Source: Aminobacter sp. HY435 (GTDB lineage: Bacteria > Pseudomonadota > Alphaproteobacteria > Rhizobiales > Rhizobiaceae). From it: a stretch of DNA of 64,000 nucleotides. Position 1 is the first letter of the stretch. Each line of letters starts with the position of its first letter. Made by a program: the position numbers and the translations under genes. Positions 42,499 through 53,168 of this stretch are shown piece after piece. The stretch spans positions 1 through 64,000 of the forward strand of contig NZ_JANKZL010000003.1 in the NCBI RefSeq assembly GCF_027568395.1. The letters are read 5' to 3'. The notes under the pieces were generated by a model. The model was given only the letters and a program-made list of their open reading frames with translations, was not told where the DNA came from and searched no databases.

Positions 42499-45400
42499 TT
42501 ACTTCGACACGAAGCAGTTGCCGCCTGCGGCCTTGTAGCTTTCGCACAGGCTGACCGCATCGTTGCGGGTGCCAGCCGGGACGCGAACGCGCCAGAACGT
42601 GCCCTTGCCGGCGATCTCGGCCTTGACGATGCTGACTTCGCGGCCATTGAGGACGCTGCCGTAGCGGCGGCGCAGATCGTCATAGGTAGACTTGGCGGCT
42701 GCTTCGCTCGGCTGCGAGGCGATCTGCATCGCCCAGGCACCGGATGCGGCAGCGGTCGGGGCAGCCGGGGCAACCGCCACGACCTGGTCAGGCTTGACCT
42801 CGCCGACGACGTTTACCGGCTGCTCGGACGGACGCTGCGGCGCGATCGGGGCGCTGGCCGGCGTGCTTGCCGACTGGTTCGCTGCCGGCTTGGCCTCGGC
42901 GACGGGCGCCAAGGCGGGCTTGGCCGGGACAGTGCCGGTCGCCTCGGATGCCGGCTCAGCGACGCGCTGCGGCGCCGGGTCGGTCGGCTCGGCAGCGGCT
43001 ACCGCCGCGGGCGCCGGCTCTTCGCGCGGCACCAGCGTGCCGTCGGGACGGACAACCATCGTGCGCACCTTGCGCGGCGCGACGGCAGCCGTTTCGGCGC
43101 TGGCGTCGGGCTGATCGACCTGGGCGACGCGTTCTTCCGACTTCGGCGCCATACCGTCCGCTGTGTCTTCCGCATCGACGGGCAGGCTGTCGTTGGCGAG
43201 CGCCTCGGCTTCCTTGGCGGCGACGTCGATCGGCTCTTCAACGTTGGTGACAAGCTTCTCCTGGGCAGGAGCGCCGTTGCCGCCACCGGCAACACGGTCG
43301 TAGACCTTGCTGTCCTGGTTGGGAACGGTGATGCCGCCGGGGTTTTCCGGGCGAACCTTGATCGGGCTGTCGTCGGCCTTGACCAGAACCGGCGGGCCAG
43401 CGTTGTCGGAGCCGCCAAACGACAGCGCCCACGCCCCTATGCCGCCGACAACAGCCACCGCGGCGACAACCGCAGCGATGGTCATGCCGCGACGCGCCGG
43501 ACGCGCAGGCGAACCAGCCAGGCCGGAAGAGGCCATGGCTTCGTCGAATTCGGGATCGTAGGCGAAATCGTCAGCCGCATCCTGGGCGTGCCTGCCGGCC
43601 GGATGCGCGGTCATGCCGAGATCAAAGCCGGAAAGACGATCATCGCCCCCCTGCGCAGCCGACTGGCGGCCGGCATACATCGCACCAGCCCCGGCCGTCA
43701 CTGCTGCGGCGGCTGCTGCCGGGAATTCGATCCGCTGTGCTGGGGCATCGCCCTCGCGCAGTTCCTTGCGATCGAAGCCCGCAGCATATGGGTTCGAAGC
43801 GTAGCTCGACGCAGGCTGCTTGCTGTCGCCGGCATTCATCTCGTTCATCAGGTTCGAGAATTCGCCGTCGAGATCATCGAACGCCTGCGCGGGCGGCGTA
43901 TCGTCTTCGAAGGCCAGTTCCGGGATATCCAGATCGTCGGCCAGGGCGACAGCCTTCTCAGGCACGTCGACCGTTTCGATCTCAGGCGCGTCGTCGAACG
44001 ACGAAACGGCTGCGAACAGTTCGGCTTCGAGATCGTCGTGCATGTCCGCCGCGTTGTCGGCCTCGTCCGCAAAGGGCTCGGGCTCGTGCTGCGCATAGGC
44101 TGGATCGGCCGAATACTCCGGCTCTGCAATGTAGGACGCAGCAGGCTCGTAGGTCGGCTCGGGCGCGTAGGACAGCTCTGGCTCATAGGATGGAGCGGGC
44201 GCGTAGCTCGAGGCGGCAGCCGCGACAGGCGCGGCAGTGACCACCGGTGCGGCACGCGGCGCGACCGGGGTGCCAAGGCCCCAGCTCCGGGCCTGCTCAT
44301 AGCGCGACGCTGCAAGCGGACGCTCGGCGGCAGGCTGTATGGCTGCTGCTGCCGTTGCCGCAGCCGGTGCCGCAACTTCGGCGCTGCGCTCAAGCGCCAT
44401 GTCGAACGCGTCGTCGTCGAAGCTCACATCGTCGTCGGCCTGGTGGTCGTAGGTCGGCTCGGCATAAGGGCTTGCACCAGCCTCGACCGGCGCCAGCTCG
44501 TCGGCATAGTCCTCGACCTCATGAACCTGGGACTCGTAGGTCTCGGGCTCATAGGCAGCGGTCTCTTCGACATAAGTTTCCTGCGCATCGTCGACCGGCT
44601 GCTCGGCCGCCCACAGCGAGTGAACGGGTTCCAACGCGACAGCCGCGGGCTCCGGGCGCAACGGCACAACGACGGGTTCCGACAAAGCCTTGGCCTGGCT
44701 GCTCATCGTGCCGAGCAGCGCATTCAGTTCATCCTCAAGGCTGTCGACTTCGGCAGCGGCCGGCACCGCAGCAACCGGCTCAGCCACAGGTTCGAAGGCA
44801 GCGACAGGAACCTCAAAGGCCTGCACGTCTTCGCCAGCCTGATCTTCGTCGCTCAGCGCGCTCTGCAGGCTGCGCTCGAACTCGTCATAGTCATGCGACA
44901 CCGCCGCAGGCGCTTCGACCTCAGCTTCGACCGACAGGTCATGATGCGAGAACGCCAATTCGGCTTCGGCAGGCTCATAGCCGCCCAGCGTCATCTCGCC
45001 ACCGGCCGTGATGTCGGTTTCGTCGGAAGCTGCGAAATCCATGTCGACGTCGGCCATGGCGGCATCGAACTCGGCGTCGAGTTCAGCCTCGCTGCGCACC
45101 GGAGCGGCGTAGTGGACGTCCTCGTCGGCGACCGATGGCGCTTCGGCTTCGAAGGTCGGTTCGTCGGCATGGTCCCCATCGGTAGCGTAGCGCTCCACCG
45201 AACCAAAATCGGCTTCAGGCTCGAACGCCATCCGCGGAGCAGCGGCATAGGCCGGCATCTCGGCAACCAGCTCGTTTTCCAGCGACATGCCCTGCTCGAA
45301 GCTCGCTGCGACGGCGTCGTCGAAGGAGGCGCCGACCTCGAAATCCGGCTGATGGGTCTGCGCGTAGGCAGGCGCATCGACCGTCACGTGGGCGTGATCG

Positions 45401-45807
45401 TTGGGCTGCGCGTAGGCAACAGGCTCGGCATAGGCATGGGACGCTGCCGGGATCAGTTCGTTTTCGAGCGAAAGCCCCTGCTCGAACGATGCGGCAAAGG
45501 CATCGTCGAACGAGGCATCGACCTCAAACTCCGGCTGATGAACCGGTTCGGCCTGGACATAGGAAGCCGGCTGCGCGGAGGCGGCAACCTGTTCGTCGCC
45601 AGCCAATTCGCCCAGCAGTTCCTTTTCCAGATCGATGCCGAAATCGTCATCCATCGCCGGCTCGACGCGACCAGCGGACGCGCCAACATCCTGGCGCACC
45701 ACAGGCTGGCGCGGATCGAAGCCCATGATCCTCGTCAGTTCCGCGAACGGGTCTTCTTCGGCGAAATTATTCTTGTCTGCGATCTTCAGCTGGGTTCCGT
45801 CTGCCAT
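42499..45807 (-). CDS. Large SPOR-domain membrane protein, 1102 aa
   Basis: The N-terminal 780 residues are cytoplasmic, very acidic and low complexity (Ala, Glu, Asp, Val, Pro, Tyr), with two nearly repeated blocks around FEVDASFDDAFAASFEQG and FEVGASFDDAVAASFEQG. One membrane helix follows (TIAAVVAAVAVVGGIGAWAL, about residue 785). After a periplasmic Pro/Ala-rich linker, the C-terminal about 80 residues form a SPOR domain (GAWAMQIASQPSEAAAKSTY ... CESYKAAGGNCFVSK) that binds denuded glycan strands at the division site. Its place between argS and nagZ is typical of Rhizobiales. Most family members here are shorter, so the acidic region looks expanded. It probably acts in septal cell-wall work. 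Confidence 0.85.
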   Translation of the reverse strand: MADGTQLKIADKNNFAEEDPFAELTRIMGFDPRQPVVRQDVGASAGRVEPAMDDDFGIDLEKELLGELAGDEQVAASAQPASYVQAEPVHQPEFEVDASFDDAFAASFEQGLSLENELIPAASHAYAEPVAYAQPNDHAHVTVDAPAYAQTHQPDFEVGASFDDAVAASFEQGMSLENELVAEMPAYAAAPRMAFEPEADFGSVERYATDGDHADEPTFEAEAPSVADEDVHYAAPVRSEAELDAEFDAAMADVDMDFAASDETDITAGGEMTLGGYEPAEAELAFSHHDLSVEAEVEAPAAVSHDYDEFERSLQSALSDEDQAGEDVQAFEVPVAAFEPVAEPVAAVPAAAEVDSLEDELNALLGTMSSQAKALSEPVVVPLRPEPAAVALEPVHSLWAAEQPVDDAQETYVEETAAYEPETYESQVHEVEDYADELAPVEAGASPYAEPTYDHQADDDVSFDDDAFDMALERSAEVAAPAAATAAAAIQPAAERPLAASRYEQARSWGLGTPVAPRAAPVVTAAPVAAAASSYAPAPSYEPELSYAPEPTYEPAASYIAEPEYSADPAYAQHEPEPFADEADNAADMHDDLEAELFAAVSSFDDAPEIETVDVPEKAVALADDLDIPELAFEDDTPPAQAFDDLDGEFSNLMNEMNAGDSKQPASSYASNPYAAGFDRKELREGDAPAQRIEFPAAAAAAVTAGAGAMYAGRQSAAQGGDDRLSGFDLGMTAHPAGRHAQDAADDFAYDPEFDEAMASSGLAGSPARPARRGMTIAAVVAAVAVVGGIGAWALSFGGSDNAGPPVLVKADDSPIKVRPENPGGITVPNQDSKVYDRVAGGGNGAPAQEKLVTNVEEPIDVAAKEAEALANDSLPVDAEDTADGMAPKSEERVAQVDQPDASAETAAVAPRKVRTMVVRPDGTLVPREEPAPAAVAAAEPTDPAPQRVAEPASEATGTVPAKPALAPVAEAKPAANQSASTPASAPIAPQRPSEQPVNVVGEVKPDQVVAVAPAAPTAAASGAWAMQIASQPSEAAAKSTYDDLRRRYGSVLNGREVSIVKAEIAGKGTFWRVRVPAGTRNDAVSLCESYKAAGGNCFVSK

Positions 45808-45913
45808 TCTTTTTCCCGAACTCTCGCACTTTTTTCGGACGCAATGAACGTCGCGTAAGGTTGGCCCTTACCAGCGCAATGTGGGCAAAAGGTGACATGA
45901 AGTCCCGGAAAAC

Positions 45914-47671
45914 CTAGCGCATTTCAGTCGGCGCATCCGCGCCGATCAACGCCAAGCCCGACGTCAAGACGTCCGAAACAGCCTGCACCAGCCCGAGTCT
46001 GGCATGGGTCAATTCTGGATCGTTAACCTTAACAAACCGTAAGTCGGGGTTGTCCGTGCCGCGATTCCAATGTCCATGGAACGCACTTGCCAGATCATAG
46101 AGATAAAAGGCCAGCCGGTGCGGCTCCATGGACTGTGCCGCGGACTCGATCAGGCGCGGATACTCGGCCAGTTTCTTGATCAGTCCGATTTCACCTTCAT
46201 CGGTCAAACGCTCGACGCCAGCAATCAGCTGCACGCGATCAAAACCGATGTCGCCGAGCTGCTCCTTGGCCTGGCGGAACACCGAATGGCAGCGCGCCGA
46301 AGCGTATTGCACGTAGAACACCGGATTGTCCTTGGACTGTTCGGTGACCTTGGCGAAGTCGAAATCGAGCGGCGCGTCGCTCTTGCGGTAAAGCATCATG
46401 AAGCGGATGGCGTCGCGCCCGACTTCCTCGACCACGTCGCGCAGGGTGATGAACTCCCCTGCCCGCTTGGACATGCGCACAGGCTCGCCGTCGCGGAACA
46501 GCTTCACCAGTTGGCAGAGCAGCACGTCGAGCTTTACCGAACCATCGGTGACCGCGCGCGCCAGCGCCTCCATGCGCTTGACATAGCCGCCATGGTCGGC
46601 GCCGAGCACGAACACCAGTTCCTCAAAGCCGCGATCGACCTTGTCCTTGAGATAGGCAACGTCGGCGGCGAAGTAGGTGAAGGCGCCGTCCGACTTGACC
46701 AGAGCGCGATCCATGTCGTCGCCGACCTCGGTCGAGCGGAACAGCGTCTGTTCGCGGTCCTCCCAGTCGTCCGGCTTTTCGCCCTTGGGCGGCGGCAGCG
46801 TGCCCTTGTAGATGTGGCCCTTCAGCGTCAGGTCGTTGATCGCCGAGCGGATCGCCTTGGCGTTGTCGGCATGCAGCGCGCGCTCGGAGAAGAACACCTC
46901 GTGACGCACGTTGAGCAACGCCAGGTCCTCGCGGATCATCGCCATCATGGCATCGATGGTGTGATCCTTGACAATCGCCAGCGCCTCATCCTCGAGCATC
47001 TCAAGCAGGCCACGGCCGAATTCCTCTGCCAGGGCCTGCCCGACCGGCACAAGATAATCACCCGGGTAAAGCCCCGCAGGGATTTCGCCGACCGCGTCGC
47101 CGAGCGCCTCGCGATAGCGCATCATCACCGAACGGCCCAGCACGTCGATCTGGGCGCCGGCGTCGTTGATGTAGTACTCCTTGGTCACGTCGTAGCCGGC
47201 GAATCCGAGGATGTTGGCGAGCGCGTCACCAACCACGGCGCCGCGGCAATGGCCGACATGCATCGGACCTGTCGGATTGGCCGAGACGTATTCGACGTTG
47301 ACGCGCTTGTTCTTGCCGTATCCCGAGCGGCCGTAATCGGCAGCGTTCTCGAGCATGCCGGCGAGATGCTTGTGCCAGAATTCGTCCTTGAGCCTGAGAT
47401 TGACGAAGCCGGGACCGGCAACCTCGGCCTTGGCGACGTCGGCATCCCTGGCAAGCTCCACCACCAGCCGCTCGGCCAATGCGCGCGGGTTCTGGCCCGT
47501 CGGCTTGGCAAGAACCATCGCCGCGTTTGTCGCCAGATCGCCGTGGGTCGCGTCGCGCGGCGGCTCCACGGCGAGGCGCGTCAGGTCGAGCACACCGCCA
47601 TCTTTCGGAGTCAATTCAAGCGCTTCGACGGCTTTGGTGATCCGCTCGTTGAAATCGGCGAAAATATTCAT
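45914..47671 (-). CDS. argS: Arginyl-tRNA synthetase
   Basis: A class I synthetase of 585 aa that charges tRNA-Arg. It has an N-terminal tRNA D-loop-recognition domain, the HIGH-type motif [16 protein letters not shown] (about residue 120), [18 protein letters not shown] and the C-terminal anticodon-binding domain ending in the family-typical [20 protein letters not shown]. The KMSKS site is VRMSKRAG. I use the ATG at 47671 ([11 protein letters not shown]). Confidence 0.96.
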   Translation of the reverse strand: MNIFADFNERITKAVEALELTPKDGGVLDLTRLAVEPPRDATHGDLATNAAMVLAKPTGQNPRALAERLVVELARDADVAKAEVAGPGFVNLRLKDEFWHKHLAGMLENAADYGRSGYGKNKRVNVEYVSANPTGPMHVGHCRGAVVGDALANILGFAGYDVTKEYYINDAGAQIDVLGRSVMMRYREALGDAVGEIPAGLYPGDYLVPVGQALAEEFGRGLLEMLEDEALAIVKDHTIDAMMAMIREDLALLNVRHEVFFSERALHADNAKAIRSAINDLTLKGHIYKGTLPPPKGEKPDDWEDREQTLFRSTEVGDDMDRALVKSDGAFTYFAADVAYLKDKVDRGFEELVFVLGADHGGYVKRMEALARAVTDGSVKLDVLLCQLVKLFRDGEPVRMSKRAGEFITLRDVVEEVGRDAIRFMMLYRKSDAPLDFDFAKVTEQSKDNPVFYVQYASARCHSVFRQAKEQLGDIGFDRVQLIAGVERLTDEGEIGLIKKLAEYPRLIESAAQSMEPHRLAFYLYDLASAFHGHWNRGTDNPDLRFVKVNDPELTHARLGLVQAVSDVLTSGLALIGADAPTEMR

Positions 47672-47733
47672 CTGCTCGGCTCTGGGTGGCATTGCGTGGC
47701 AACCGGCATAGAAGCCGGAAATGTGCGCCCGGC

Positions 47734-48954
47734 CTAAACCAAATCGGGCGTATGGTCAAACAAGCGACGGTGCTCCTTGAGCGCATAGGTGTCGGTCATG
47801 CCGGCCAGGAAGTCGGCGACGTGGCGCGCCTTGACGCGGTCGCTCGCCTTGTCGAGGCCCTCGCGCCAGCCTTCCGGCATCGCCTTGGGATCGGCCAGAT
47901 AGACGTCGAAGAGGTCGCGCACGATGGTGTCGGCATTGGCGCGCACCCGCATGACCTCCGGATGCCGGTACATATTGCGGTAGAGGAACGCCTTCAGCTC
48001 CTTTTCCTGGACGGCCATCGCCGTCGAAAACGTCACCATCGCCTCGCCCGCCGCCCTCACCTCGTCGGCGCTGCCTGGCTTCACCAAAGCAAGCCGGGCG
48101 GTGGCGGTCGCAATCACATCCTCGACAAAGAGGGTGATCTGCCGGCGCATCAGCTCATGCCCGGCGCGCACCGGGTCGAGCGCCGGGTAGCGCTCGCGCA
48201 CACCGCGCAGGATGCCAGCCGGCAGCGAGACCTGTTCCAGCATGTCGAGCGTCAGCAGGCCGGCGCGCAGACCGTCGTCGATGTCATGGGTGTTGTAGGC
48301 GACGTCGTCGGCAATCGCCGCGCACTGCGCCTCGAGACTGGCGAAGCGGTCGAGTTCAAGGTCGTGCAGCTCGGAATAATCGCGGATCGCCTGCGGCAGC
48401 TGCCCCTTGAGGCAATTGCCGGCGGCATCGGTCAGCGGCCCGTTGTGCTTGACCAGGCCCTCCAGCGTCTCCCAGGTCAGGTTGAGACCGTCGAACTCGG
48501 CATAGCGGCGTTCGAGCTTGGTCACCACCCTGAGCGACTGGGCGTTGTGATCGAACCCACCCCAGGGTTCCATCTTCTCGTTCAGCGCGTCTTCGCCGGT
48601 GTGACCGAACGGCGTGTGGCCGAAATCGTGGACGAGCGCGATCGCCTCGGCGAGGTCCTCGTCGCAGCGCAGCGCACGCGCCAGGGCGCGGGCGATCTGG
48701 GCGACTTCGATCGTATGGGTCAGGCGGGTGCGGAAATGGTCACCCTCATGTGCAACGAAGACCTGGGTCTTGTGCTTGAGACGGCGGAAGGCGGTCGAAT
48801 GGATGATACGGTCGCGGTCACGCTGGAATGGCGTGCGCGTCGGGCTTTCGACCTCGTCGACCAGGCGGCCACGCGAACGGGTCGGGTCGCAGGCATAGGC
48901 CGCCCGCGGCCTGTAGCCGAAGCCGATGTCGCCAAGGTCCCGCTCGCCGTCCAT
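47734..48954 (-). CDS. dgt: dGTPase-like HD-domain triphosphohydrolase
   Basis: A 406-aa enzyme of the dGTPase family that splits dNTPs to nucleosides and triphosphate. It has an N-terminal [20 protein letters not shown] and the HD residues in [12 protein letters not shown] and [16 protein letters not shown] take [16 protein letters not shown] as the start, giving the length usual in rhizobia; an upstream ATG at 48999 adds 15 residues. It is divergent from erpA. Confidence 0.9.
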   Translation of the reverse strand: MDGERDLGDIGFGYRPRAAYACDPTRSRGRLVDEVESPTRTPFQRDRDRIIHSTAFRRLKHKTQVFVAHEGDHFRTRLTHTIEVAQIARALARALRCDEDLAEAIALVHDFGHTPFGHTGEDALNEKMEPWGGFDHNAQSLRVVTKLERRYAEFDGLNLTWETLEGLVKHNGPLTDAAGNCLKGQLPQAIRDYSELHDLELDRFASLEAQCAAIADDVAYNTHDIDDGLRAGLLTLDMLEQVSLPAGILRGVRERYPALDPVRAGHELMRRQITLFVEDVIATATARLALVKPGSADEVRAAGEAMVTFSTAMAVQEKELKAFLYRNMYRHPEVMRVRANADTIVRDLFDVYLADPKAMPEGWREGLDKASDRVKARHVADFLAGMTDTYALKEHRRLFDHTPDLV

Positions 48955-49025
48955 GCACTGCACCCGTTGACTTAGCCGAGGTCGCTTCATACCTATCATA
49001 AGAAACCGAAAGCAAGGTGACGCCG

Positions 49026-49373
49026 ATGGGCGCTGACGCCAAGACCGCCATGAAAATCGAAATGACCGATGCCGCTGCCAAGCGCATCGCCAAGATCGTT
49101 GCCGGCGATCCGGGCAAGACCGCGCTGCGTATCTCGGTCGAGGGCGGCGGCTGTTCCGGCTTTTCCTACAAGTTCGACCTCGTGGAAGGCTCGAATGAGG
49201 ACGACATCGCCATCGAAAAGGATGGCGCGACGCTCCTGATCGACGACCTCTCGCTCGTCTACATGGGCGGCTCGGTCGTCGATTTCGTCGACGACCTGAT
49301 GGGACAGTCGTTCCAGATCAAGAACCCAAACGCGGTCGCCGGCTGCGGCTGCGGCACCAGCTTCTCCATCTGA
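49026..49373 (+). CDS. erpA: A-type iron-sulfur carrier ErpA
   Basis: A 115-aa A-type carrier that delivers [4Fe-4S] clusters to client proteins. The three ligand Cys are in [11 protein letters not shown] and the terminal [14 protein letters not shown] lies 8 nt before the chosen ATG. A VOC-family gene follows after one base, so co-transcription is likely. Confidence 0.92.
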   Translation: MGADAKTAMKIEMTDAAAKRIAKIVAGDPGKTALRISVEGGGCSGFSYKFDLVEGSNEDDIAIEKDGATLLIDDLSLVYMGGSVVDFVDDLMGQSFQIKNPNAVAGCGCGTSFSI

Positions 49374-49374
49374 G

Positions 49375-49752
49375 ATGCGCCGCCCCAGAGCGCTCCGTCA
49401 GGTTGCGCTCTCGGCAGGCCGGGACATCGACGCCACGCTTGCCTTCTGGCAAGACGTGTTCGGCCTGCCCGTGCATGCGCGCTACGATCCGCCCGGCATC
49501 GCCTTCATCGTCGTCGGCGGCATCAGGCTGTTCTTCACCGGCGGTGTGCCGCAGGGCACGGTCTATCTCGACATCGACGATCTCGACGCATTCCACGAGC
49601 AGGCCGTCGACCGGGGAATTGCCTTCACCACGACGCCGACGCTGGTGCATCGCGATACCGAGGGCGAATTCGGCCCGGCCGGCGAGAGCGAATGGATGGC
49701 CTTCCTGAAAGACCCCGCCGGCAACATGATCGCCCTGGTCGAACGCAAATAG
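49375..49752 (+). CDS. VOC-family (glyoxalase/bleomycin-resistance fold) protein
   Basis: A 125-aa single VOC domain: RQVALSAGRDIDATLAFWQDVFGLPVHARYD at the start, FIVVGGIRLFFTG, and the end EWMAFLKDPAGNMIALVERK, with the terminal Glu that commonly binds metal. It lies 1 bp after erpA. The substrate is not predictable. Confidence 0.82.
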   Translation: MRRPRALRQVALSAGRDIDATLAFWQDVFGLPVHARYDPPGIAFIVVGGIRLFFTGGVPQGTVYLDIDDLDAFHEQAVDRGIAFTTTPTLVHRDTEGEFGPAGESEWMAFLKDPAGNMIALVERK

Positions 49753-49827
49753 GCGGATTGGGGCCGCGAGCATGGCGTCGGCAAAGGGCCCCTTGCGGGG
49801 CCCTCGCCTGCCTCAGGGTACAGTTCG

Positions 49828-51312
49828 TCAGGCTTCCGCAGCCATCGCCGCTTCGCGGATCTCGGATTCGTTGACCCTGGTGCCGTTGAAGAAGGCGTTG
49901 AGGACAACGGCCGACACCGACGCCAGCAGGATGCCGGACTCGATCAGCGGGTGGATGGCGTGCGGCATCCACATCTTGAAGTCGGGCGCGACGAGCGGGA
50001 CCATGCCGAAGCCGACCGACACGGCGACCACGAACAGGTTGTTGCGGCTGGTCTTGAAATCGACATTCGACAGGATCCGGATGCCCGTTGCGGCAACCAT
50101 GCCGAACATCACCAGCCCCGCGCCGCCGAGCACAACCGTCGGCAGCGCTTCGACCAGCGCCCCCATCTTGGGCACCACGCCAAGAATGATCAGGATGACG
50201 CCGCCAGCAACGCAGACGAAGCGGCTCTTGACGCCGGTGACGCCGACCAGGCCGACATTCTGCGAGAAGCTAGTATAGGGGAAGGTGTTGAACAGGCCGC
50301 CGATGATGGTGCCGAGACCATCGGTGCGCAGGCCGGCCGACAGCATCGGCTGGGTCACCTTCTTGCCGGTCATGTCGCCGAGCGCAAGGAACATGCCTGT
50401 CGATTCGATCATCACGACGATCATGACCAGTACCATGGTGACGATGAGGATCGGGTCGAAGATCGGCATGCCGAAACGCAACGGCGTGATCAGTTCGAAC
50501 CAGCCGGCGGTGGCGACCTTCTCGAAGTGCATCATGCCCATCGAAGCGGTGACGATGCCGCCGATGATGATACCGAGCAGCACGGCGATGTTGGCCATGA
50601 AACCCTTGCCGAACCTGGCGATCAACAGGATCGAAAGCAGAACGATTGCCGAGATGCCGACATTGGTCAGCGGCGCATAGGCAACGTTCTGGACGGTTGC
50701 GGCGAGCGCCAGCTTGTCCGGGATTGGTGGAATGGTCGAGCCGGTGGCGGCGGCCATTTCAGACACAGACTTCAGCCATGCGGCATGTTCCGGCGACACC
50801 AGCCTGGGTGCCGTCGGGCCGACGGGATTGCCGAAGATCCAGTTGATGCCGATGCGCATCAGCGACGCACCGATGACCACGATGATGGTGCCGGTGACGA
50901 CAGGCGGAAAGAAACGCAGCATGCGGCTGACCAGCGGCGCGATCAGCAGCGATACTATACCTGCACCGATGATGGCGCCGAAGATCATGCGGGCCCCGTC
51001 CGGCCCCTGGTTGGCGTTGGCCATGGCGACCATCGGGCCGACGGCGGCGAAGGTGACGCCCATCATGACCGGCAGCTTGATGCCGAACCACTGGGTGGCG
51101 CCGAACGCCTGGATGATGGTGACGACGCCGCAGACGAACAGGTCGGCCGAAATCAGGAATGCGACCTGCTCGGGATCGAGCTTGAGCGCGCGCCCGATGA
51201 TGAGAGGTACGGCGATGGCGCCGGCATACATGACCAGCACATGCTGGATGCCGAGCGCGGCTAGGCGAGGCGCTGGAAGCACCTCGTCCACAGGATGAGT
51301 ACTGTTGGACAT
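49828..51312 (-). CDS. NCS2-family xanthine/uric acid permease
   Basis: A 494-aa inner-membrane purine importer with about 14 helices. NCS2 signatures are GIQHVLVMYAGAIAVPLIIG near the N-terminus and the SFSQNVGLVGVTGVKSRFV motif (Q-N-x-G-x-x-x-x-T) that defines substrate preference for xanthine or uric acid. The start MSNSTHPVDE has GGGGA upstream. It ends beside the convergent VOC gene. Confidence 0.9.
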   Translation of the reverse strand: MSNSTHPVDEVLPAPRLAALGIQHVLVMYAGAIAVPLIIGRALKLDPEQVAFLISADLFVCGVVTIIQAFGATQWFGIKLPVMMGVTFAAVGPMVAMANANQGPDGARMIFGAIIGAGIVSLLIAPLVSRMLRFFPPVVTGTIIVVIGASLMRIGINWIFGNPVGPTAPRLVSPEHAAWLKSVSEMAAATGSTIPPIPDKLALAATVQNVAYAPLTNVGISAIVLLSILLIARFGKGFMANIAVLLGIIIGGIVTASMGMMHFEKVATAGWFELITPLRFGMPIFDPILIVTMVLVMIVVMIESTGMFLALGDMTGKKVTQPMLSAGLRTDGLGTIIGGLFNTFPYTSFSQNVGLVGVTGVKSRFVCVAGGVILIILGVVPKMGALVEALPTVVLGGAGLVMFGMVAATGIRILSNVDFKTSRNNLFVVAVSVGFGMVPLVAPDFKMWMPHAIHPLIESGILLASVSAVVLNAFFNGTRVNESEIREAAMAAEA

Positions 51313-51450
51313 GGCATTTGTTCCCCTTTTGCCAGCCGGTCCGAAGAATGCCAAAGAGGACCGGTTCCCTTCTCCCGAGGGATGGTGCAGGATCGTCCGG
51401 AACAGTCGCGTCGACTATCTAGATTTGTTTGAAATTGTAGTGTGATTTTC

Positions 51451-52242
51451 ATGAAGATCGTGACCTGGAACATCAATGGCGTCCGCGCCCGCATCGAAAA
51501 CCTGGTGCACTGGCTCAAGGAAAGCGATCCGGACATCGTCTGTCTTCAGGAAATCAAGACGGTCGATGAAGGGTTTCCGCGTTTCGAGATCGAGGCGCTC
51601 GGCTACAACGTCGAGACACACGGCCAGAAGGGTTTCAACGGCGTCGCCATACTTTCGAAGCTGCCGTTTGACGAAGTCAATCGCGGCCTGCCCGGCGACG
51701 ATTCCGACGTACAGGCGCGCTTCATCGAGGGCGTGTTCTCGACCGACAAGGGCGCGTTGCGTGTCGTGTCGCTGTATCTGCCCAACGGCAATCCTGTCGG
51801 CACCGAGAAGTTCCCCTACAAGCTCGGGTGGATGGACAGGCTGGAGCGATGGGCTGCCGAGCGGCTTGCACTCGAGGAGGCTTTGGTGCTGGCCGGCGAC
51901 TACAACGTCATTCCCGAGGCGATCGACGCCCGCAACATCGAGCTGTGGCTGGGCGATGCGCTGTATCAGCCGGAAACGCGCCGCGCCTTCCGCAGGCTGA
52001 AGAATCTCGGCTTTACCGAAGCCGTTCGCGCCGTCACTGACAGGCCCGACGTCTACACGTTCTGGGACTACCAAGCCGGCGCGTGGCAGAAGAACAACGG
52101 CATCCGCATCGACCACCTGCTGCTATCGCCGGAGGCCGCAAACCGCTTCGCATCGGCGTCGATCGAAAAGCATGTGCGGGCCTGGGAAAAGCCATCGGAC
52201 CATGTGCCGGTAGCGATCCGGATGGACCTGGCAGCGGCGTAG
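51451..52242 (+). CDS. xthA: Exodeoxyribonuclease III
   Basis: A 263-aa AP endonuclease of the exonuclease III family, for base-excision repair. Start MKIVTWNINGVRAR, catalytic Glu in VCLQEIKT, GFNGVAIL, VLAGDYNVIPEA (Asp, Asn) and the C-terminal RIDHLLLS and EKPSDHVPV (Asp-His). It is convergent with the exoR gene, an arrangement seen in other Rhizobiales. Confidence 0.95.
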   Translation: MKIVTWNINGVRARIENLVHWLKESDPDIVCLQEIKTVDEGFPRFEIEALGYNVETHGQKGFNGVAILSKLPFDEVNRGLPGDDSDVQARFIEGVFSTDKGALRVVSLYLPNGNPVGTEKFPYKLGWMDRLERWAAERLALEEALVLAGDYNVIPEAIDARNIELWLGDALYQPETRRAFRRLKNLGFTEAVRAVTDRPDVYTFWDYQAGAWQKNNGIRIDHLLLSPEAANRFASASIEKHVRAWEKPSDHVPVAIRMDLAAA

Positions 52243-52349
52243 CCCCAGCAGGCGCTGGACGCCTACTGACTGCCAAACAACCCTTTGGATGGCCAATCCC
52301 GACACGGGCCGGGCGTAAGACCGCCCGCGCCGTGACAGGCGCGCAAGAG

Positions 52350-53168
52350 TTACTCGTTGCCCTTGGTAAGGATGTCCTCGGCAAGCGATATCGCCGTGCG
52401 GCGATCGGACTCGGCGGCGAGCGCAAAGGCCTCTTCCTGCATACCACGGATCCACGGCTGGTCATGCGGGGTGGCGCGTTCGAGCGCCGCGGTCATCATG
52501 GCGAGGCCGCGTACGACCCTGCCGCTTTGGAACAGCAGATTTCCTAGAGTTGCCTGAGCGCCGGCATGGCCCTTCTCGGCGGCAAGCTGCAGCCAGCGGC
52601 CGGCCTGCTTGACGTTGGCCTTGACCCCGCCCTCACCCTTCAGGAACATCTTGCCCATCTCGAACTGGGCGTTCGGATTGCGGTAGTTCGCGGCGGCGCG
52701 CATGTAATATTCCTGCGCCGCAACCTGGTTGGCGGCGACCGGAGTGCCGGGAATGCCTTCCTTCATGTAGCCGCCCAGGGCAACCAAGGCATCCGAGACA
52801 TAGCTTTCCTCGGGCGAACCAGGCTCGACGTCCTGCTCGGCGATCTCGGAGAAGAACTTGAAGGCCTCGTAGTCGTTCTGGGTGACGCCGTCGCCTTCCG
52901 CATACATGCGGGCGAGCTTCCAGGTGGCGCCGATCTGGCCGTTCTCGGCGGCGTAGCGGTAGGCTTCGACAGCCTGGTCCTTGTGGCCGCTCTTGTAGGC
53001 CGAGAAACCGAACTGAAACACCGCCCACGGGCTGGACTGCGGCTTCACCCCGGTCTTGTCGTCGAATACCTTGTCGTCGAACGCCAATGCGCTGCCCGTC
53101 GCGCCAAGCAGGGCGACCGCCAGAAGCGCCGAATGCGCAGATATCCTAACCAACTCAGAAACCCGCAT
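52350..53168 (-). CDS. exoR: Exopolysaccharide regulator ExoR (periplasmic Sel1-repeat protein)
   Basis: In Sinorhizobium meliloti ExoR binds and inhibits the ExoS sensor kinase, so its proteolysis under acid or host signals turns on succinoglycan synthesis and turns off motility. The 272-aa protein has a signal peptide (LLAVALLGATGSALA/FDD) and then Sel1-like repeats: FGFSAYKSGHKDQAVEAYRYAAENG, LARMYAEGDGVTQNDYEAFKFF, and FEMGKMFLKGEGGVKANVKQA. The C-terminus, RGLAMMTAALERA...RGMQEEAFALA, matches S. meliloti ExoR. ExoS/ChvI genes are not in the window. Confidence 0.9.
   Translation of the reverse strand: MRVSELVRISAHSALLAVALLGATGSALAFDDKVFDDKTGVKPQSSPWAVFQFGFSAYKSGHKDQAVEAYRYAAENGQIGATWKLARMYAEGDGVTQNDYEAFKFFSEIAEQDVEPGSPEESYVSDALVALGGYMKEGIPGTPVAANQVAAQEYYMRAAANYRNPNAQFEMGKMFLKGEGGVKANVKQAGRWLQLAAEKGHAGAQATLGNLLFQSGRVVRGLAMMTAALERATPHDQPWIRGMQEEAFALAAESDRRTAISLAEDILTKGNE

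Noticed and set aside
43588-45858. 756-codon plus-strand frame opposite the SPOR protein
   Set aside because: Antisense shadow of an acidic low-complexity gene; the product is very rich in Arg, Gly and Val with no fold.
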